64,000 nt of DNA from assembly GCA_026874595.1 (NCBI GenBank), contig CM049314.1, positions 56,530,300 to 56,594,299 of the forward strand, in the 5' to 3' direction. Made by a program: the position numbers and the translations under genes. The notes beneath the pieces are model-generated. The model was not told where the DNA came from, made no database searches, and saw only the letters and a program-made list of their open reading frames with translations. The DNA comes from Sipunculus nudus (taxonomy: Eukaryota; Annelida; Sipuncula; Golfingiida; Sipunculidae). The first letter of the stretch is position 1. Each line of letters starts with the position of its first letter. Below, one piece after another: positions 24,592-36,687 of the stretch.

Positions 24592-24973
24592 TGCGTTCGT
24601 TACTGCTCGGAAATATGGTAATTACGAGTTTCCCAGTGGAAAATACCTTTCGAAAAGAATACCACTGAGAAACTGGGATTTTGCGGAGCTTGTCGATCAA
24701 TCCCACTTAGCGACCTTCACCTTTATTCACTGCTTTTCGAGATGCAGGGAGCAAATAAAGACACAAACATTTGACTGGTTTACATCAAAAGTTTCAAATG
24801 ACAAATAAAGTTGAACAAATATGACATGAAACATGTTTTATTAATTCTTTTTGGTTATTATAACAATCTAGACATCTGGTCAGTGGGTCTTTTGTTGGGT
24901 ACCGAACGTTCGCAAGTCGTACGTACGACCTGCCATCCGGTCATTACCATATTTCCGAGCGGTAACGAACGCA
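24592..24973. repeat. 31-bp inverted repeat pair (foldback element?)
   Basis: TGCGTTCGTTACTGCTCGG and the bases to 24622 recur inverted at 24943-24973 with 30 of 31 bases matching. The 320-bp interior includes two perfect palindromes near the right arm (CGAACGTTCG at 24903-24912 and GTCGTACGTACGAC at 24916-24929). Weaker inverted similarity continues outward of the arms. This is the form of a small foldback or MITE element; its ends were not defined. Confidence 0.6.
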
Positions 24974-24979
24974 ACATTA

Positions 24980-26780
24980 ATCTCTGTCAATTGGTCTTGG
25001 TCTAACGACACCACATATTGCCAGTTACCTACTCCGAGGTACAGTATCTAACGTGGTAGATGGTTGTTGTTGCTTGCTTTGCATTGTGAGAGCGAAAGAG
25101 AGAGAGAGAGAACTATATGGAATTGATTATTGCATTATTAAGCATTGTAATTAGCTTGTACCGGGCAACTGAATCATATATATGATTATTTTATTCGCTA
25201 GATTTCTTTTCCCTTTTTGCTTTAGTTAGATCTTAATATGCAGCAGTTATTGTTTATGTGTTCGTCTGTGTATGATCGGAATTTTATTTATATCTGTATA
25301 TCTTATAAGGAATGCATGTATGTTGTATCCAGTCATGTTTTGTACTGTCTTGTAGGGATTAACGTTGAATTCTGGTATGTTTATAGTTAGGCTTATTAAA
25401 GTAATAGAAATATTTCCTTTTTATATTTGTGCGGACATAATGTAATTTCCCAGCATGTGTTTAATAAAGTATATCTGATCATATCTCGATTTATGTTTTT
25501 TCGATGAGTTGATGAGAGGAAGGTATGACCAGGTCGCTACGGTTAGCTCGGCGGCGTAAATCCACTTAGCACCTGATAGCCAGCAACCTCGGAACGCGTC
25601 ACTCACCCTGCCTCAACTCCGATGTGTGGGGAATAACTCTTTTTGTACCCCAAAAAATAAGTTTTGAATTCAGGCAACGCTTCTACCTTCCATTCAATTT
25701 AATTCATGGGTTCCAAATTAAAGAATAGTCTACCAACAGAAACTAAAGAAGCTCTTTCCGTATATAAACATTTAAGAAACGCCTAAAGCACTAGATATTT
25801 AGCGGACTACTTACGGACGTGAACTTTTAGTGAAATCATCTGATATTGTTACGTGTCATATTACATTATTGCATGCAAGTACTGACTTTTACCTCATTTA
25901 ATATTTTTTATTGTTTTTTAACTTTTGTTATTTTAACACGTTTTTTTGTGGAAGATCAGGCTATGCCTGAATATGTCATTATTTTATTTTTTTTTTTTAC
26001 ATTGCTAATAAAATTGCTAATAAAAATGTGATACAAAACGAAGATGTCCGAAAATCTCACCTCTACTTTGTTTGTGCGCTGTCTTTCCGCTATGGACCCA
26101 TTGGAGCAGACAGCAAAACAAACAATTTTATCTTTTTTTTATAAAGTGCACCTGAAATCGGCTTTCTGCAAAATTCCTGTCCAATTGCAAGGAGTCACCT
26201 GAAAAGTAACGTAATCTCTTGTTTCATTCGGGACCAACAGACATCAGGTCAATATTGTATAAGGCCAGTCAGTGTAAAGCAACTTCATTGCTCCAATCAG
26301 TGGAATTCAAAGTAAGGTATCAGCGAAAAAACAATCCAGTCATGTTACTCTTGTTCTGCCGCAAGGTGGCGCATCGATCACCGGTCGAGCAAACACGAGG
26401 TGGAGAACGAGCGGAGGACTGACTGTGTTTTTTCATTGTCTTTTGAGAATGCTTTTGAGACTGAAAGCTGGCAGGCCTCTGAGACAATGCCCTGCCACAC
26501 AGGGTTATGATTCAATGTGTGATATGAGTGAAAATATGTTATATTTAAAGCTCTTGTCCGGATGACGTCACATCGGTTCAAGGACCCTAGCTTCCATTAA
26601 TGTTCTTATTTTAAATAATTAACAAACATATATTTTAGTTACAGACCAGTCGCGCACCGTTTTGACGATGTTTCACTCAATTGGACATGAATGCTACAAA
26701 ATAAAACAAAAATCATAGATATTGAATTACTGCTTAGTATTCGTTTTATCAATTTGATAAATGATATAGGCAGTCAAATC
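24980..26780. other. Non-coding interval, no gene recognised
   Basis: Open frames here stay below 70 codons and none shows a domain or splice context. A short (GA)n run is near 25,090. Confidence 0.4.
26359..26372 (+). promoter_or_regulatory. CTCF-like core motif
   Basis: CCGCAAGGTGGCGC is a close match to the CTCF core consensus CCGCNAGGNGGC. CTCF is present in bilaterian animals including molluscs, so an insulator or loop anchor is possible. A single 14-bp match has a meaningful chance rate in 64 kb; occupancy is untested. Confidence 0.3.
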
Positions 26781-26789
26781 TGTCTAGAT

Positions 26790-26818
26790 ATTTATATATA
26801 CACACATATATATATATG

Positions 26819-26874
<56 letters not shown>

Positions 26875-26876
26875 TG
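26790..26876. repeat. (AT)n microsatellite
   Basis: Long AT tract with CA and TGTA interruptions. Confidence 0.95.
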
Positions 26877-27121
26877 TATAGGAAGAACTAAACTAGGTTT
26901 TCTGCAGACATTTCATGACTAATTAGTTTCGTACTACATGCTCCGAGCGCGTGGCACTCCCCGGATGTTGTAGCTCGTTGCAATGAATATCAGTTGTGGG
27001 GGTCTTTGTTTATTGTAAAGCTACTTGGGTCAGGGTCAGCTGTGTGGTGTCATCCATCTTTGTTGATGGCAGGCTTCTGGTATTTCTCCGGTCCCAGGCT
27101 GGGGGCTGCACTATATATCAC

Positions 27122-27122
<1 letters not shown>

Positions 27123-27172
<50 letters not shown>
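27123..27172. repeat. (TA)n microsatellite
   Basis: Uninterrupted tract of about 50 bp. Confidence 0.95.
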
Positions 27173-27175
<3 letters not shown>

Positions 27176-27417
27176 GACATCAGACAGATTAATGGGTATA
27201 GCTGGCAAGCTAGCCCCGTTGACCTTGCGAAGAGTCACACTGTCAGCTTCGTTTACGGATAGTCTCTAGCTCTTACGAAGGCTACAGGGGTAACTGAAAT
27301 TTTAGCAACAATCTGTATATGTTATCCAAATAATATGATTGTTTGAAATGTTGGCGTTGATGCCTCTCTTCTTTTTATGTTCATTGACTGTCTAAAGCCA
27401 GCATCCGGAGAATTTAG

Positions 27418-27418
<1 letters not shown>

Positions 27419-27459
<41 letters not shown>
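27419..27459. repeat. (AT)n microsatellite
   Basis: Uninterrupted tract of about 40 bp just upstream of the 40-bp minisatellite. Confidence 0.95.
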
Positions 27460-27462
<3 letters not shown>

Positions 27463-27480
27463 TGTATATATTATTATATA

Positions 27481-27690
27481 TATGACATACATAAAAACAC
27501 AAGTTTAATCGGCCCATTCATATGACATAACAACGTCCATTGGCCCATACATATGACATACATAAAAACACAAGGTACATTGGCCCATACATATGACATA
27601 CATTAAAACACAAGGTACATTGGCCCATACATATGACATACATAAAACATAATGTACATTTGCCCAGAACATATGAAATACATAAAAAAA
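27481..27690. repeat. 40-bp minisatellite, about five copies
   Basis: Unit of about 40 bp containing CATATGACATACATAAAA and ACATTGGCCCATA. The central copies are nearly identical; the first and last are diverged, and one copy has lost about 9 bp. Confidence 0.9.
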
Positions 27691-28386
27691 GAAACCATGA
27701 AAGGTGATCGCACATTGAAAGATCACTAGTCGTTGATGGTGAGAACCTATGACGCAAGCCAATCCTTTGTCATTTACAATGCACTAGTTGATCTGATTTG
27801 CCGCCAGATGTACGAATTTCAAATATGAACCGTAGCCATTTTGGCTCCCCGACCTATTAAAACATAGATATTTACAACACCTCTAAGGTTTGTTTAATAA
27901 AAAGACGCCCTATATCCACCTTTGTCCCTTTAACTTTGTTCAGCTTTCCATCAGTTAATTTTTAATAGGTTGTTACAACACAAACGGAAACAGTATTTAT
28001 TTCGATATCTTCAGATAATTAATTCGAGAGATACAGAAAAATTCCTTTGTTCTACATCAGAAACCGTATCAATCAAATCGGCCAGAGAAGGAAAATGAAG
28101 AAATTTGTTGAGAAAATGAATTGACTAACCGAGAGTTGACGAATTCGGCTCTTTTCCCAGAAAAAAAACTGAGAGAACCCTCATATCCCATGGCTTCTCC
28201 CATGTCCTATGTACCACGTAAATGTCAATTGACGGGAATGGGGATCAATTAATGGGCAATTAGAATTGATGAAGTTATGCTGTAGATGAATGTTAGACTA
28301 TAACAATATTAAACACATGAACTGGTTTATTTAAACAAAATAACCACAAGGAAAAGTATTGTATCCAAGAACGTTTCTATAAAGTT

Positions 28387-28389
<3 letters not shown>

Positions 28390-28429
<40 letters not shown>
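28390..28429. repeat. (AT)n microsatellite
   Basis: Uninterrupted tract of about 40 bp. Confidence 0.95.
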
Positions 28430-28436
<7 letters not shown>

Positions 28437-29073
28437 ACTATATATTTGAAAGCCATGTATACATATATAATCTATATTGTCATGCTGTTTTATTGTATAT
28501 GAGGAGAGGGGACATAAAAACAAAGAAACACCATTCATCCATACACAGTTAAATTGAAGGAGTGCTATCCGTTCATTTGTGTGAATAATTAAGCTTAGAT
28601 ATATTGTCTCACACACATATACTCAACAGTGCTGCATAATGTTTAATGATAAATAGACAATGGCAATCAATATTATCCGGTATTATCACAAAGATCGAAT
28701 GCGTCTCGTTAAGAGACAATTTATTCAATAGCACCGATATTTAATGAGGTTCTTGAAGTCCTAAACATTAATGAGCATACTTTTGTTTGTGTCTCTATAT
28801 AAATTACCGCGGGATATTGGCCCCTGTGACTTTGATAACATGCAATACCGTACCTCGCATATATATATAGGCACCACTGATATGTGCCCAGTCAATACAG
28901 GCTGACAGCACGAAGAGATCACAAGAAGCTAGATGTGAGTACAAGCCATGGCACCATACGTTGAACGCTTTTGCAAATTTGATAGTGTATAGAAAACATT
29001 ACTCTATTCAAAACATAGGTGAACATTGAGTGTCATAACGCGTGCATTTACTATCCCCTTATCATTTATTAAC

Positions 29074-29495
29074 GAAGTTGCGAAAGTGATATAGTAACGC
29101 CTCCGTTCGTGCTTCCGTCTGCCCGTCCGTGCGTCCGTCTGTCCGTCAGTCCTTCCGGAATGGGCTTGTGGATCGATTTCAAGCCAAACCGTATGACCGA
29201 AACCTTTCGCCTTGCACATATGGCTCACCCACTCATAGATGAAGAACCCTGTTCATTTTGAGGTCACGGGGTCAAAATCGGCCACATTATCCACTTCAGG
29301 AAAAAGCTTGTGGACCCATTTCAGGCCAAACCGTCTGAATAAAACCTTTCATACCCATGCATGAATAACCTTATTTTTTGAGGTCACAGGAGCAAAGCTC
29401 AAGGCGAGAGAGCTGCCCTCCTCATTTTCACACTGTGTAATACACCAATACTAATTATGCCCCGTGCGAGGGGATGCTCCGCTTTGCGGTGCCCT
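29074..29495 (+). mobile_element. SINE-like dispersed repeat, copy 1
   Basis: Shares its full length of about 420 bp and orientation with 53,578-54,008. It begins near TGCGAAAGTGATATAGTAACG, passes a GTCCGTCTGTCC-type stretch, then has two internal tandem halves (GGCTTGTGGATCGATT and GCTTGTGGACCCATTT, each followed by CAAACCGT and a GAGGTCAC block), and ends with GATGCTCCGCTTTGCGGT. No coding capacity is seen. Short length, sharp shared ends and lack of an open frame suggest a non-autonomous element; no RNA polymerase III boxes were confirmed. Confidence 0.75.
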
Positions 29496-30642
29496 TATTT
29501 TTTTTACTAAAACGAGCACAGAGATCTAAAAAAAAATATCTTAAATATTTTGAAGGTGAATCTCACGGGGGTCGCTGTTGCCATGTTAACGCCTCGAAAT
29601 ATTTACCTAGCTCCATATTGATGACAAAAAAGACCCTTGATCAGGGATATTTTGATTTTTACCAAAAATCAGTACAGCATGTATATTAATTTACAATAAT
29701 TATTTTATGAATTTCAGAAAGTTAAAGTTTAATATTACTATACAGAAATATATATATATAATCTCAATGGATTCAAATATAAAATGTCTGCACCACCTCT
29801 GTCATCGACACAAAATAAACAAACAATAGTCAAAATAAAATAAAAAATAAAATTCTAAACGTTTAATATTAAACGATGTACATAAAATCAAGGTTAGTTT
29901 AGCAGGAGTTTAACAGGAACCTGTGAATAAACATTCACAATTTCAATTTTTTTTAGAAATCTTAAGAGCCCATTTCAACCCGAATAACTATCAACTGCGA
30001 TTGCAAAATGTTACCAAAAACAGGCAGTCGCGGCCTCAAACTTCGACGTTTCTGTCAAGCGAAGTAACGGCCACATAAAATGATACATTTTACTTAATTT
30101 CATAAAGATTTAAGATATATTCCTATCACACGAGACTTGTATGAATAAAATTGACTGTTTGCGACTTCTCGTATGCCCAATGTAAAATTATATGCATGCA
30201 TATAATTATAATTATTATATGCAGGATATGTTGATAGTCTAAAGACAAACACAAACTGAATATCTTAATAAAGAAATAATGAGATTAAAACAAAATTATC
30301 AAATTAAATAAAAAATGAAATAATGAATAGTGTCTGATAAGTGATACGCATGTATAGAGGGTCAAACAGAAACATAACAAGAGACCCATGGGTCAGGGCG
30401 CTTAGCTGAACTTTAAAAAATTTAAGCAAATGCAAAATGTCTTATTCTGTTGTTATTGTTTAATATTTGCATTTGTAAAGCTATGAGGAAATGGCCCTAC
30501 TTTTTTGTGATAATCAAGTACTTTTTATATGTTTATCAAACTAAAACATAACTACCATGATAAAACAGTAAGGTTTTTAACAGATTGTTTTTGCAAATGA
30601 AACTTTATTTCACTTTCTACATAGGCAGGGAATTATGATTTG

Positions 30643-30809
30643 AGTGTATATCAAACCATTTCTCAGCATACCCGTTTTGGCAAGAGGAAATGATTTATTT
30701 AAAATAATTATTTTTATCTTATACAATTTTTTAATAGAAAAATATGAATTTTCGATATGATAAATCTGAAAATACTAGATTATTCTGAATAATAAGTTGC
30801 ACCATTATT
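30643..30809. repeat. Direct repeat flanking the truncated LINE, 3' side
   Basis: A 167-bp segment repeated at 32,099-32,266 in the same orientation with about 94% identity by eye (roughly ten substitutions or 1-bp indels). It abuts the A-rich 3' tail of the minus-strand LINE fragment. The position fits an unusually long target-site duplication. Confidence 0.8.
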
Positions 30810-32098
30810 ATTTTATTTTTTTATTACCAAAACAAATATACAGACATAATTTGAGAACACTGTGCATACTTGGTATGCAATAATATACATAAAAAACATA
30901 AACACATACATTATTTTCTTAAACCTATCCACAGGTGTCTATCTGTGTAATGACACCAAGGTTTCACCGGAGTTTAAAATGTGGTGCCAAACAATTTTTT
31001 TTTAAATGCATATATTGCTTGATCTAGTAAACCAGATAATGGTTTCCATTTGACTTCATGTTGTTTTTTACCTCTGACCAATCCTATATTCTTCTCTATA
31101 TTAAAAACATCTTTTACATACTGTTTAAACTTCTTTATCATTATTGGTTTTTCTTTCTTACATCTGCTTACATAAATATGTCTCTTAACAAGTAATGTCA
31201 CAAAATTCAACCAAGTAGCCTCCTAAGATCTTAATAAAATATCTACCAAGGCCCAAGTGAATGTGGGCTGAACAGAGTTATAATTTTTCAATGATATAAG
31301 AACCTTATCCAATAATAGTTTTGAGAAGCAACATTCCCAGAAAACGTGTTGTATTGTTTCCTTTTCATTTTTACAAAATGTACATTCATCAAAATTTAAT
31401 TTTTTAATGTTATGTAGAAATGGATTTAATGTAATTCTGCGGTGTATTAGTCGGAACTGAAATATTTGGAGTTTTACTGGAATAGATATACTGTATATAT
31501 TGGAAAATCCTCTGTTTAATTTTCCATCTGATGTTAAATTTAACTTTTCTGTCCATTTGTGGATTATATTAAATGGTGCTTCTATATGTAATCCGATTAA
31601 ATCTAATTTAAATAAATCTTACTACTTTTTCTTTCTGTATGAGTCTATCAACAGTAAATACATGGTCTGTATAGTCTGTCCACTGCCTATTGTGCCTGAG
31701 TATTTCTTTCCATGATACAGGAATTGCACTGATGAGACCTTGATAGCTTATTATATCAATCTTGACATTGAATTTGTGGCATACCTCTTCATGAGTCAGC
31801 CACTTCATTCTGGAATCCTCCATTTTTATAATATTTGCAATATATTTTATACCCTTTGAGTATAAGTTTTTAAAGTAAATAAACATTATTATCTCTTCTA
31901 ATATGTGAGTTAAACCACAACATTTGGTCTAATATATCTACCCAAGCATTTGGAGTGTGATAGTTTAATATACACCAAGATTTAAAAACATCTTCCCAGA
32001 ATACAGATGGCAAAAAAATATAATTTTATAATCTTCATGTGATAAATTACAAAGAAAGGATTCCTTATCCATTTTAAGAATACTACATTTTTTCCGGC
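30810..32098 (-). mobile_element. 5'-truncated LINE, C-terminal ORF2 and 3' UTR
   Basis: The minus strand carries fragments of the C-terminal part of a non-LTR retrotransposon ORF2: the segments 31,608-31,886 (NLYSKGIKYIANIIK, LTHEEVCHKFN) and 30,974-31,210, joined through frameshifts by a zinc-knuckle-like stretch CTFCKNEKETIQHVFWEC (about 31,330-31,385) of the type found after reverse transcriptase in L1-like elements. The 3' end is an A-rich tail (AATAAAAAAATAAAATAAT on the minus strand, plus-strand 30,808-30,828). The reverse transcriptase and endonuclease are absent, so it was truncated at insertion, and the remaining frame is broken. Confidence 0.8.
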
Positions 32099-32266
32099 AG
32101 TGTATATCAAATCATTTCTCAGCATATCCGTTTTTGGCAGGAGGAAATGATTTATTTAAAATAATCATTTTTATCTTATACACTTTTTTTAATACAAAAT
32201 ATGAATTTTCGATATGGTAAATCTGAAAATACTAGATTATTCTGAATAATAAGTTGCACCGTTATT
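32099..32266. repeat. Direct repeat flanking the truncated LINE, 5' side
   Basis: Partner of 30,643-30,809. It begins AGTGTATATCAA and ends GTTATT, immediately outside the 5' truncation point of the LINE fragment. Confidence 0.8.
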
Positions 32267-33640
32267 TATCCTGAGTTCCGGTCATATCATGTCAGTATAT
32301 GCATACATAAATATTTATTTTATTTTTTAATCATAATATGTTAATTGGGTGAATGAGCAGGGCGTCCTCCCATGGTATTAGCTATAACAGTCCCTTTGCT
32401 TCGCTGCAAGTCCAGTGACTGTCAAACTATGCCTATCAGTCCAATTATGAATTCCTACTGAGTGTTTCATGCATTCACGGCTGTCTATAAACCTTCACAG
32501 GAACAGCCAGTCTGGACTGAAGTCTGACTGAAGCATGTGCAAGCAAATTAAAGATGTCTTATCAGAATCATGTATCCCATGCCTAGCCTTGAGTCAGGAA
32601 GGCTATATACTAAATATACAACAAGACGGTGATACACCTCTGATTTTGTTCATCTGTTTGATCATTAATAGTTGATATATAAATATGTAATAATTAACGG
32701 TTCATCTGATTGATCATAATTAAAACATTCACAATTAATTATTCTTCAAAATTATAAATTGGAAAATACTTCAACTGGGAAAATCAAAGAATTGCCCTCA
32801 TTAGCTGGGGAATAATACCCACTTCACAGAATATAGGGTTGCCCACTTGAGTAAAACATAATAAAGGGAAGAAAAAATGGGACCGCCCAAAAGTGCCAAC
32901 ATTATACAGCTCTCAACTTTATGGAGTTGCCCATTAAGAGAGGTTTGACTGTAGTATATACATCCAGCTGTATGTGGATAGGCCTACTGTGGATTATAGA
33001 GATAACTCGATGCAACGAGCCCGGGTTATACTTTAATTATATGTCATGATGATATTATGTAAATAAGAAGTGAGATCTGAACCAGGTTCAAACTAAAGAG
33101 TTTATTAATGTTGAAATATGTACAAGTGTAGTAATAGTAATATGAACAGGTATGATATTACACAATGTTTTACAGATACATTTGCTGAAAGAAGATAAAT
33201 AGTAATGATGTGACTGATAGGTAGCAGGTTAAATAATTGATCAGAAATAATTGATATTCTGACATAGATGGAACAACTTTATTTTCTTCTTTTTATGTGC
33301 TGTTATTAAGGTTGTACAGACAACATTAGTAATTATCGCTCTTTGTGTATTTTCATGGCCATATGCCAACACTATACGTCAACCACCTTTATTTAGTTAT
33401 AATATTGTAACTCGATATTGTAACTGGAAGTACATATAAACATAGTTGTCACTGAGTATACAGAATTTCTTGTTGTGTAAAGCCCATAGAGATGGGTACC
33501 AACGGTTTCATACACTTATGATATCGGGCTCTTTCGCGTCCTGCCGGGTAAGCCCCGCTTATTTCCACATTAAGATTCAAAGAACAAAATCCTCGAAGAA
33601 ACGCACCACTATACCAATACAACAAATATGACATAAAATA
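32267..33640. other. Non-coding interval, no gene recognised
   Basis: No domain-bearing frame. The only oddity is a short direct repeat of ATATTGTAACT near 33,403-33,425. Confidence 0.4.
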
Positions 33641-33914
33641 ACACCAATATAATGTAAAATATGAATATCTCGACGCAACACCCCTTAATCCTTGATAAAA
33701 TTTTAGGGACAAATTATGGGGAAAATTTTTTTTCACAATATCAGACTGGTCAACCATTAAAGTCGGGCTTTTACGAATTCCACCTTCATTCCTTTAACCA
33801 TTTGAAAACTTTATTTTATGTGAATTGTACAAATACCGGTATGGTATTCTCTATGCATTTAGCAGTCTGTGCATGTGGGCAAAACACTGAAGAAAATGAT
33901 CCACAAAAACCAAG

Positions 33915-33975
33915 TTTCATGGACATGCCAGGAATCGAACCCTGGTTGCCAGCTTTTTACCACATCGCCACTAAA
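33915..33975 (-). mobile_element. tRNA-headed SINE-like sequence
   Basis: On the minus strand, TGGCGATGTGG (plus 33,960-33,970) resembles the RNA polymerase III A box with one mismatch, and GGTTCGATTCC (plus 33,931-33,941) is a perfect B box, spaced about 20 bp apart. The flanking arms could form part of a T stem, but the acceptor stem and anticodon arm are not intact and the spacing is shorter than in a functional tRNA. A tRNA-derived SINE head or tRNA relic is the best reading. Confidence 0.45.
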
Positions 33976-34049
33976 TTCTAACTTTACATTAATAGAACAG
34001 CAATCCACTAGAAAATAGAAAAATGGAGTCTCTAGTGATGGGTGTGACA

Positions 34050-34600
34050 ACAAATATGAATTCCTCTACCCGGAAAACCCCAAGAATCCATATACTGAAC
34101 ATTATTTCAGGCACATCCATTGACACAGCTATGTTATAAATGAGGACAGCGACCATGTTGGATTTCGTGGTATAAGAGTTTCCGCACACACGTTTAGAGA
34201 GACATCCTCACCAGATACTCAAATTATCATTCGGAGAAACTTGAACCATGGAGAAACCAACCACTCCAAAGTCTTACGACGAGTTTTAGAAGAAATTACC
34301 TTTTTGAACTAAAATCAGTTTGGATTTTAAGATGAAAATAATTCAAATAACAAATTTGACATCAAATATGAATTCCTCGACTCTCAAAACCCTTTTATTC
34401 TTATACTGAACAGTATTGTGGGCCAAACCAGTGAAAAAAAAAGAAATTAAAAAATGACTGATGTTGGCCATTTTTGATTTCGGGGTCTTATGGATTCCCC
34501 CAACACTTTCACGAGGAACACCATCGTTACTTTTTTTATAAACCTTCCGAGAAGAAATATTTACGAAGAAGCCTACCATCGTTCTCCACGTTCACGGAAA
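34050..34600. repeat. Two degenerate 310-bp tandem units
   Basis: Starting from CAAATATGAATTCCTC at about 34,053 and again at about 34,364, both units continue through ATACTGAACA and a GGATTTCG/TGATTTCGG block in the same order. A weaker third relative may begin near 33,658. No coding potential is evident. Confidence 0.5.
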
Positions 34601-36180
34601 TGCTTAAAAAACGACAAATGCCAAACGACGCAAACATGACCAGGAAGACAGAATTAGGTTTGGTAGAACGGCATACAGTTGATATAGAGAACAGGAAAAC
34701 AGCCTCTGCAAGGACACATTTCACATCGCAATTACAATCTAAAATGTATAAATCGCAATATGAAATAGAGCATACCTGCAAATTCAAAATGTAAGGGCAG
34801 AAGATGATTATGAAAAGAAATTTGAATTGTCTGAGGATATAATAAAATTATTGGCAAAGCCAAAATTTCAATTTACCACATCCTAGTAAAATAAATATAA
34901 ATAGTGGAGACACAATAAGAACATCATTGAAAAGCTGCGAGAGATGAGTTGCAGCATGCACATTCAGGCCTATCCTATAAAGAAGCGAACATGTTTATGT
35001 ATAAATGTGTGAAAACACCATCCTGTATTGCTCATGCTAATTTTTGACAAACAACTTGGTTATAAATGTCAAAACACGTCAATTAGGCTCATACAAGGTA
35101 AATAAATTACCATGTCCATGAAAGATATAAGATAACAATTAAAGTTGTAATGACAATAGCAAACACAATAGGGTCATTTTGAACAACTATAAAGTGGTGG
35201 TACTAGGTATCCTGAATGGGTAAACCTACCTTGCTAGCATTCTACACCCATCACAAATGATTTAAAATGAGAAATTAAAAGTAATTTGGCCATGACCTAG
35301 TAACCAAATTTTACAAGTTAAAGCCAGGAATATCGTCACTCGTCATCTGGGTGACAGATGTGTCATAATCAGAAGGCATAAGCTAGAGCAGATGGAGTGT
35401 TGTTACATAAATAGAGATAGTTTATGATTTCAAATTTAAAGGATCTTACTTGCACCACCACTACAAAAACATGGAAAAGCGAAAATAGTAGAAGGCCTAA
35501 CAGAGCTTGTTGAATATTACGCTACAGTTACAGTTCATAATTACGCTATAAAATGAATTGAGTCAATAAATGTTCACAGGTTCATGAAACTCATTTAGTC
35601 AGGCTGCCACAAGCTACAAGATAATATAAATTCCTTAAAACAACAAGATTCAACCGTTTAATCGCTCATATTACATTTCTAAAGAGTGTATGTCACCCTT
35701 CTCATCAACTATCGTTAGCAAAGTTCTTATTAAATTATTGTCCCATACAAGTGCTTCCTCACCAGTTGGCATAAATCCAATATGTTACACGGTCAAAGAA
35801 AAATGTCAATACTGATTGGATAGATACCTATCAAACTCACTATGCTATTTATAAACTATAATGAACATTACATCACCAACTTTGGTATACCGTATACCTA
35901 CTTGAATCGATCTATGTTCACGACCAGTCTAGGAAAACAATGAAATAAAAGCTCTTAAGCTTTATTTGCTACATGATAGATTAACTAGGGCTGCAAGCGT
36001 ATAAGACACCTGGTAGCCGTACTGCTCAACTTCACGGTTTTTTAAGGTTTGAAGCGGTTTGCTTCCATCGGTGTTTCTTCTGCCATGTTTCGTCTTCTTG
36101 CTTTGGGGTTTTGTCGTGCATGCGTAAGGTCAGGCCCCTAGTCGGGAAGTATTGTTATGGTAAACAGTTACAGGAAGATT
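34601..36180. other. Non-coding interval, no gene recognised
   Basis: No open frame with a domain. This is the 3' flank of the acyl-CoA synthetase gene. Confidence 0.4.
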
Positions 36181-36183
36181 GTG

Positions 36184-36189
36184 TTTATT
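36184..36189 (-). terminator. Candidate poly(A) signal of acyl-CoA synthetase
   Basis: TTTATT on the plus strand is AATAAA on the minus strand, about 500 bp past the stop codon of the synthetase. Another lies near 35,963. Which is used cannot be told from sequence. Confidence 0.35.
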
Positions 36190-36687
36190 CAGGTTCAGAA
36201 ATAGGAGACGTATATAACTTTTGTAGTCCACCAGAAATAAATAATAGCGTGAGCTAATATACATGTTATTGCAAATGACTATATACCTTCACATGAGTAA
36301 CGTTTGCGTTTGCTACCAGGTTAGTAATGAAATGTGCTAATCTCCTTGACAATCATCACATGTTCACACGACCGAAATCTCGACACAATTAAAACACAAG
36401 TATCGAAATTAATCCTGTCTTACTTCCTTTATGGTAACGTAAGTAACTGCTGAATCGAAATATACCAATGCTGATTAAGATGGTAACAAATGGACAATAC
36501 AATTGCTGATACAAGAAGATCAATAGCAAGTAAATAACAGAAAAGGGGGTTAAGTTTGGTTCTCTGAAACTCTAAAATTGCTTTAATGAAAATTTGTAAT
36601 AATGGGTAATACCATACAAATTGACTCATAGAATAAGTTGCATGTGACATATCGTTTTCACAACATAACAAAAAGTCAAGCTTGCAA

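Noticed and set aside
24518-24808. 96-codon open frame with a charged helical product
   Set aside because: It lies largely on one arm of the foldback pair, has no domain, and the opposite strand is equally open; treated as chance.
26691-27262. Open frames rich in Tyr-Ile repeats
   Set aside because: They are translations of (AT)n microsatellites.
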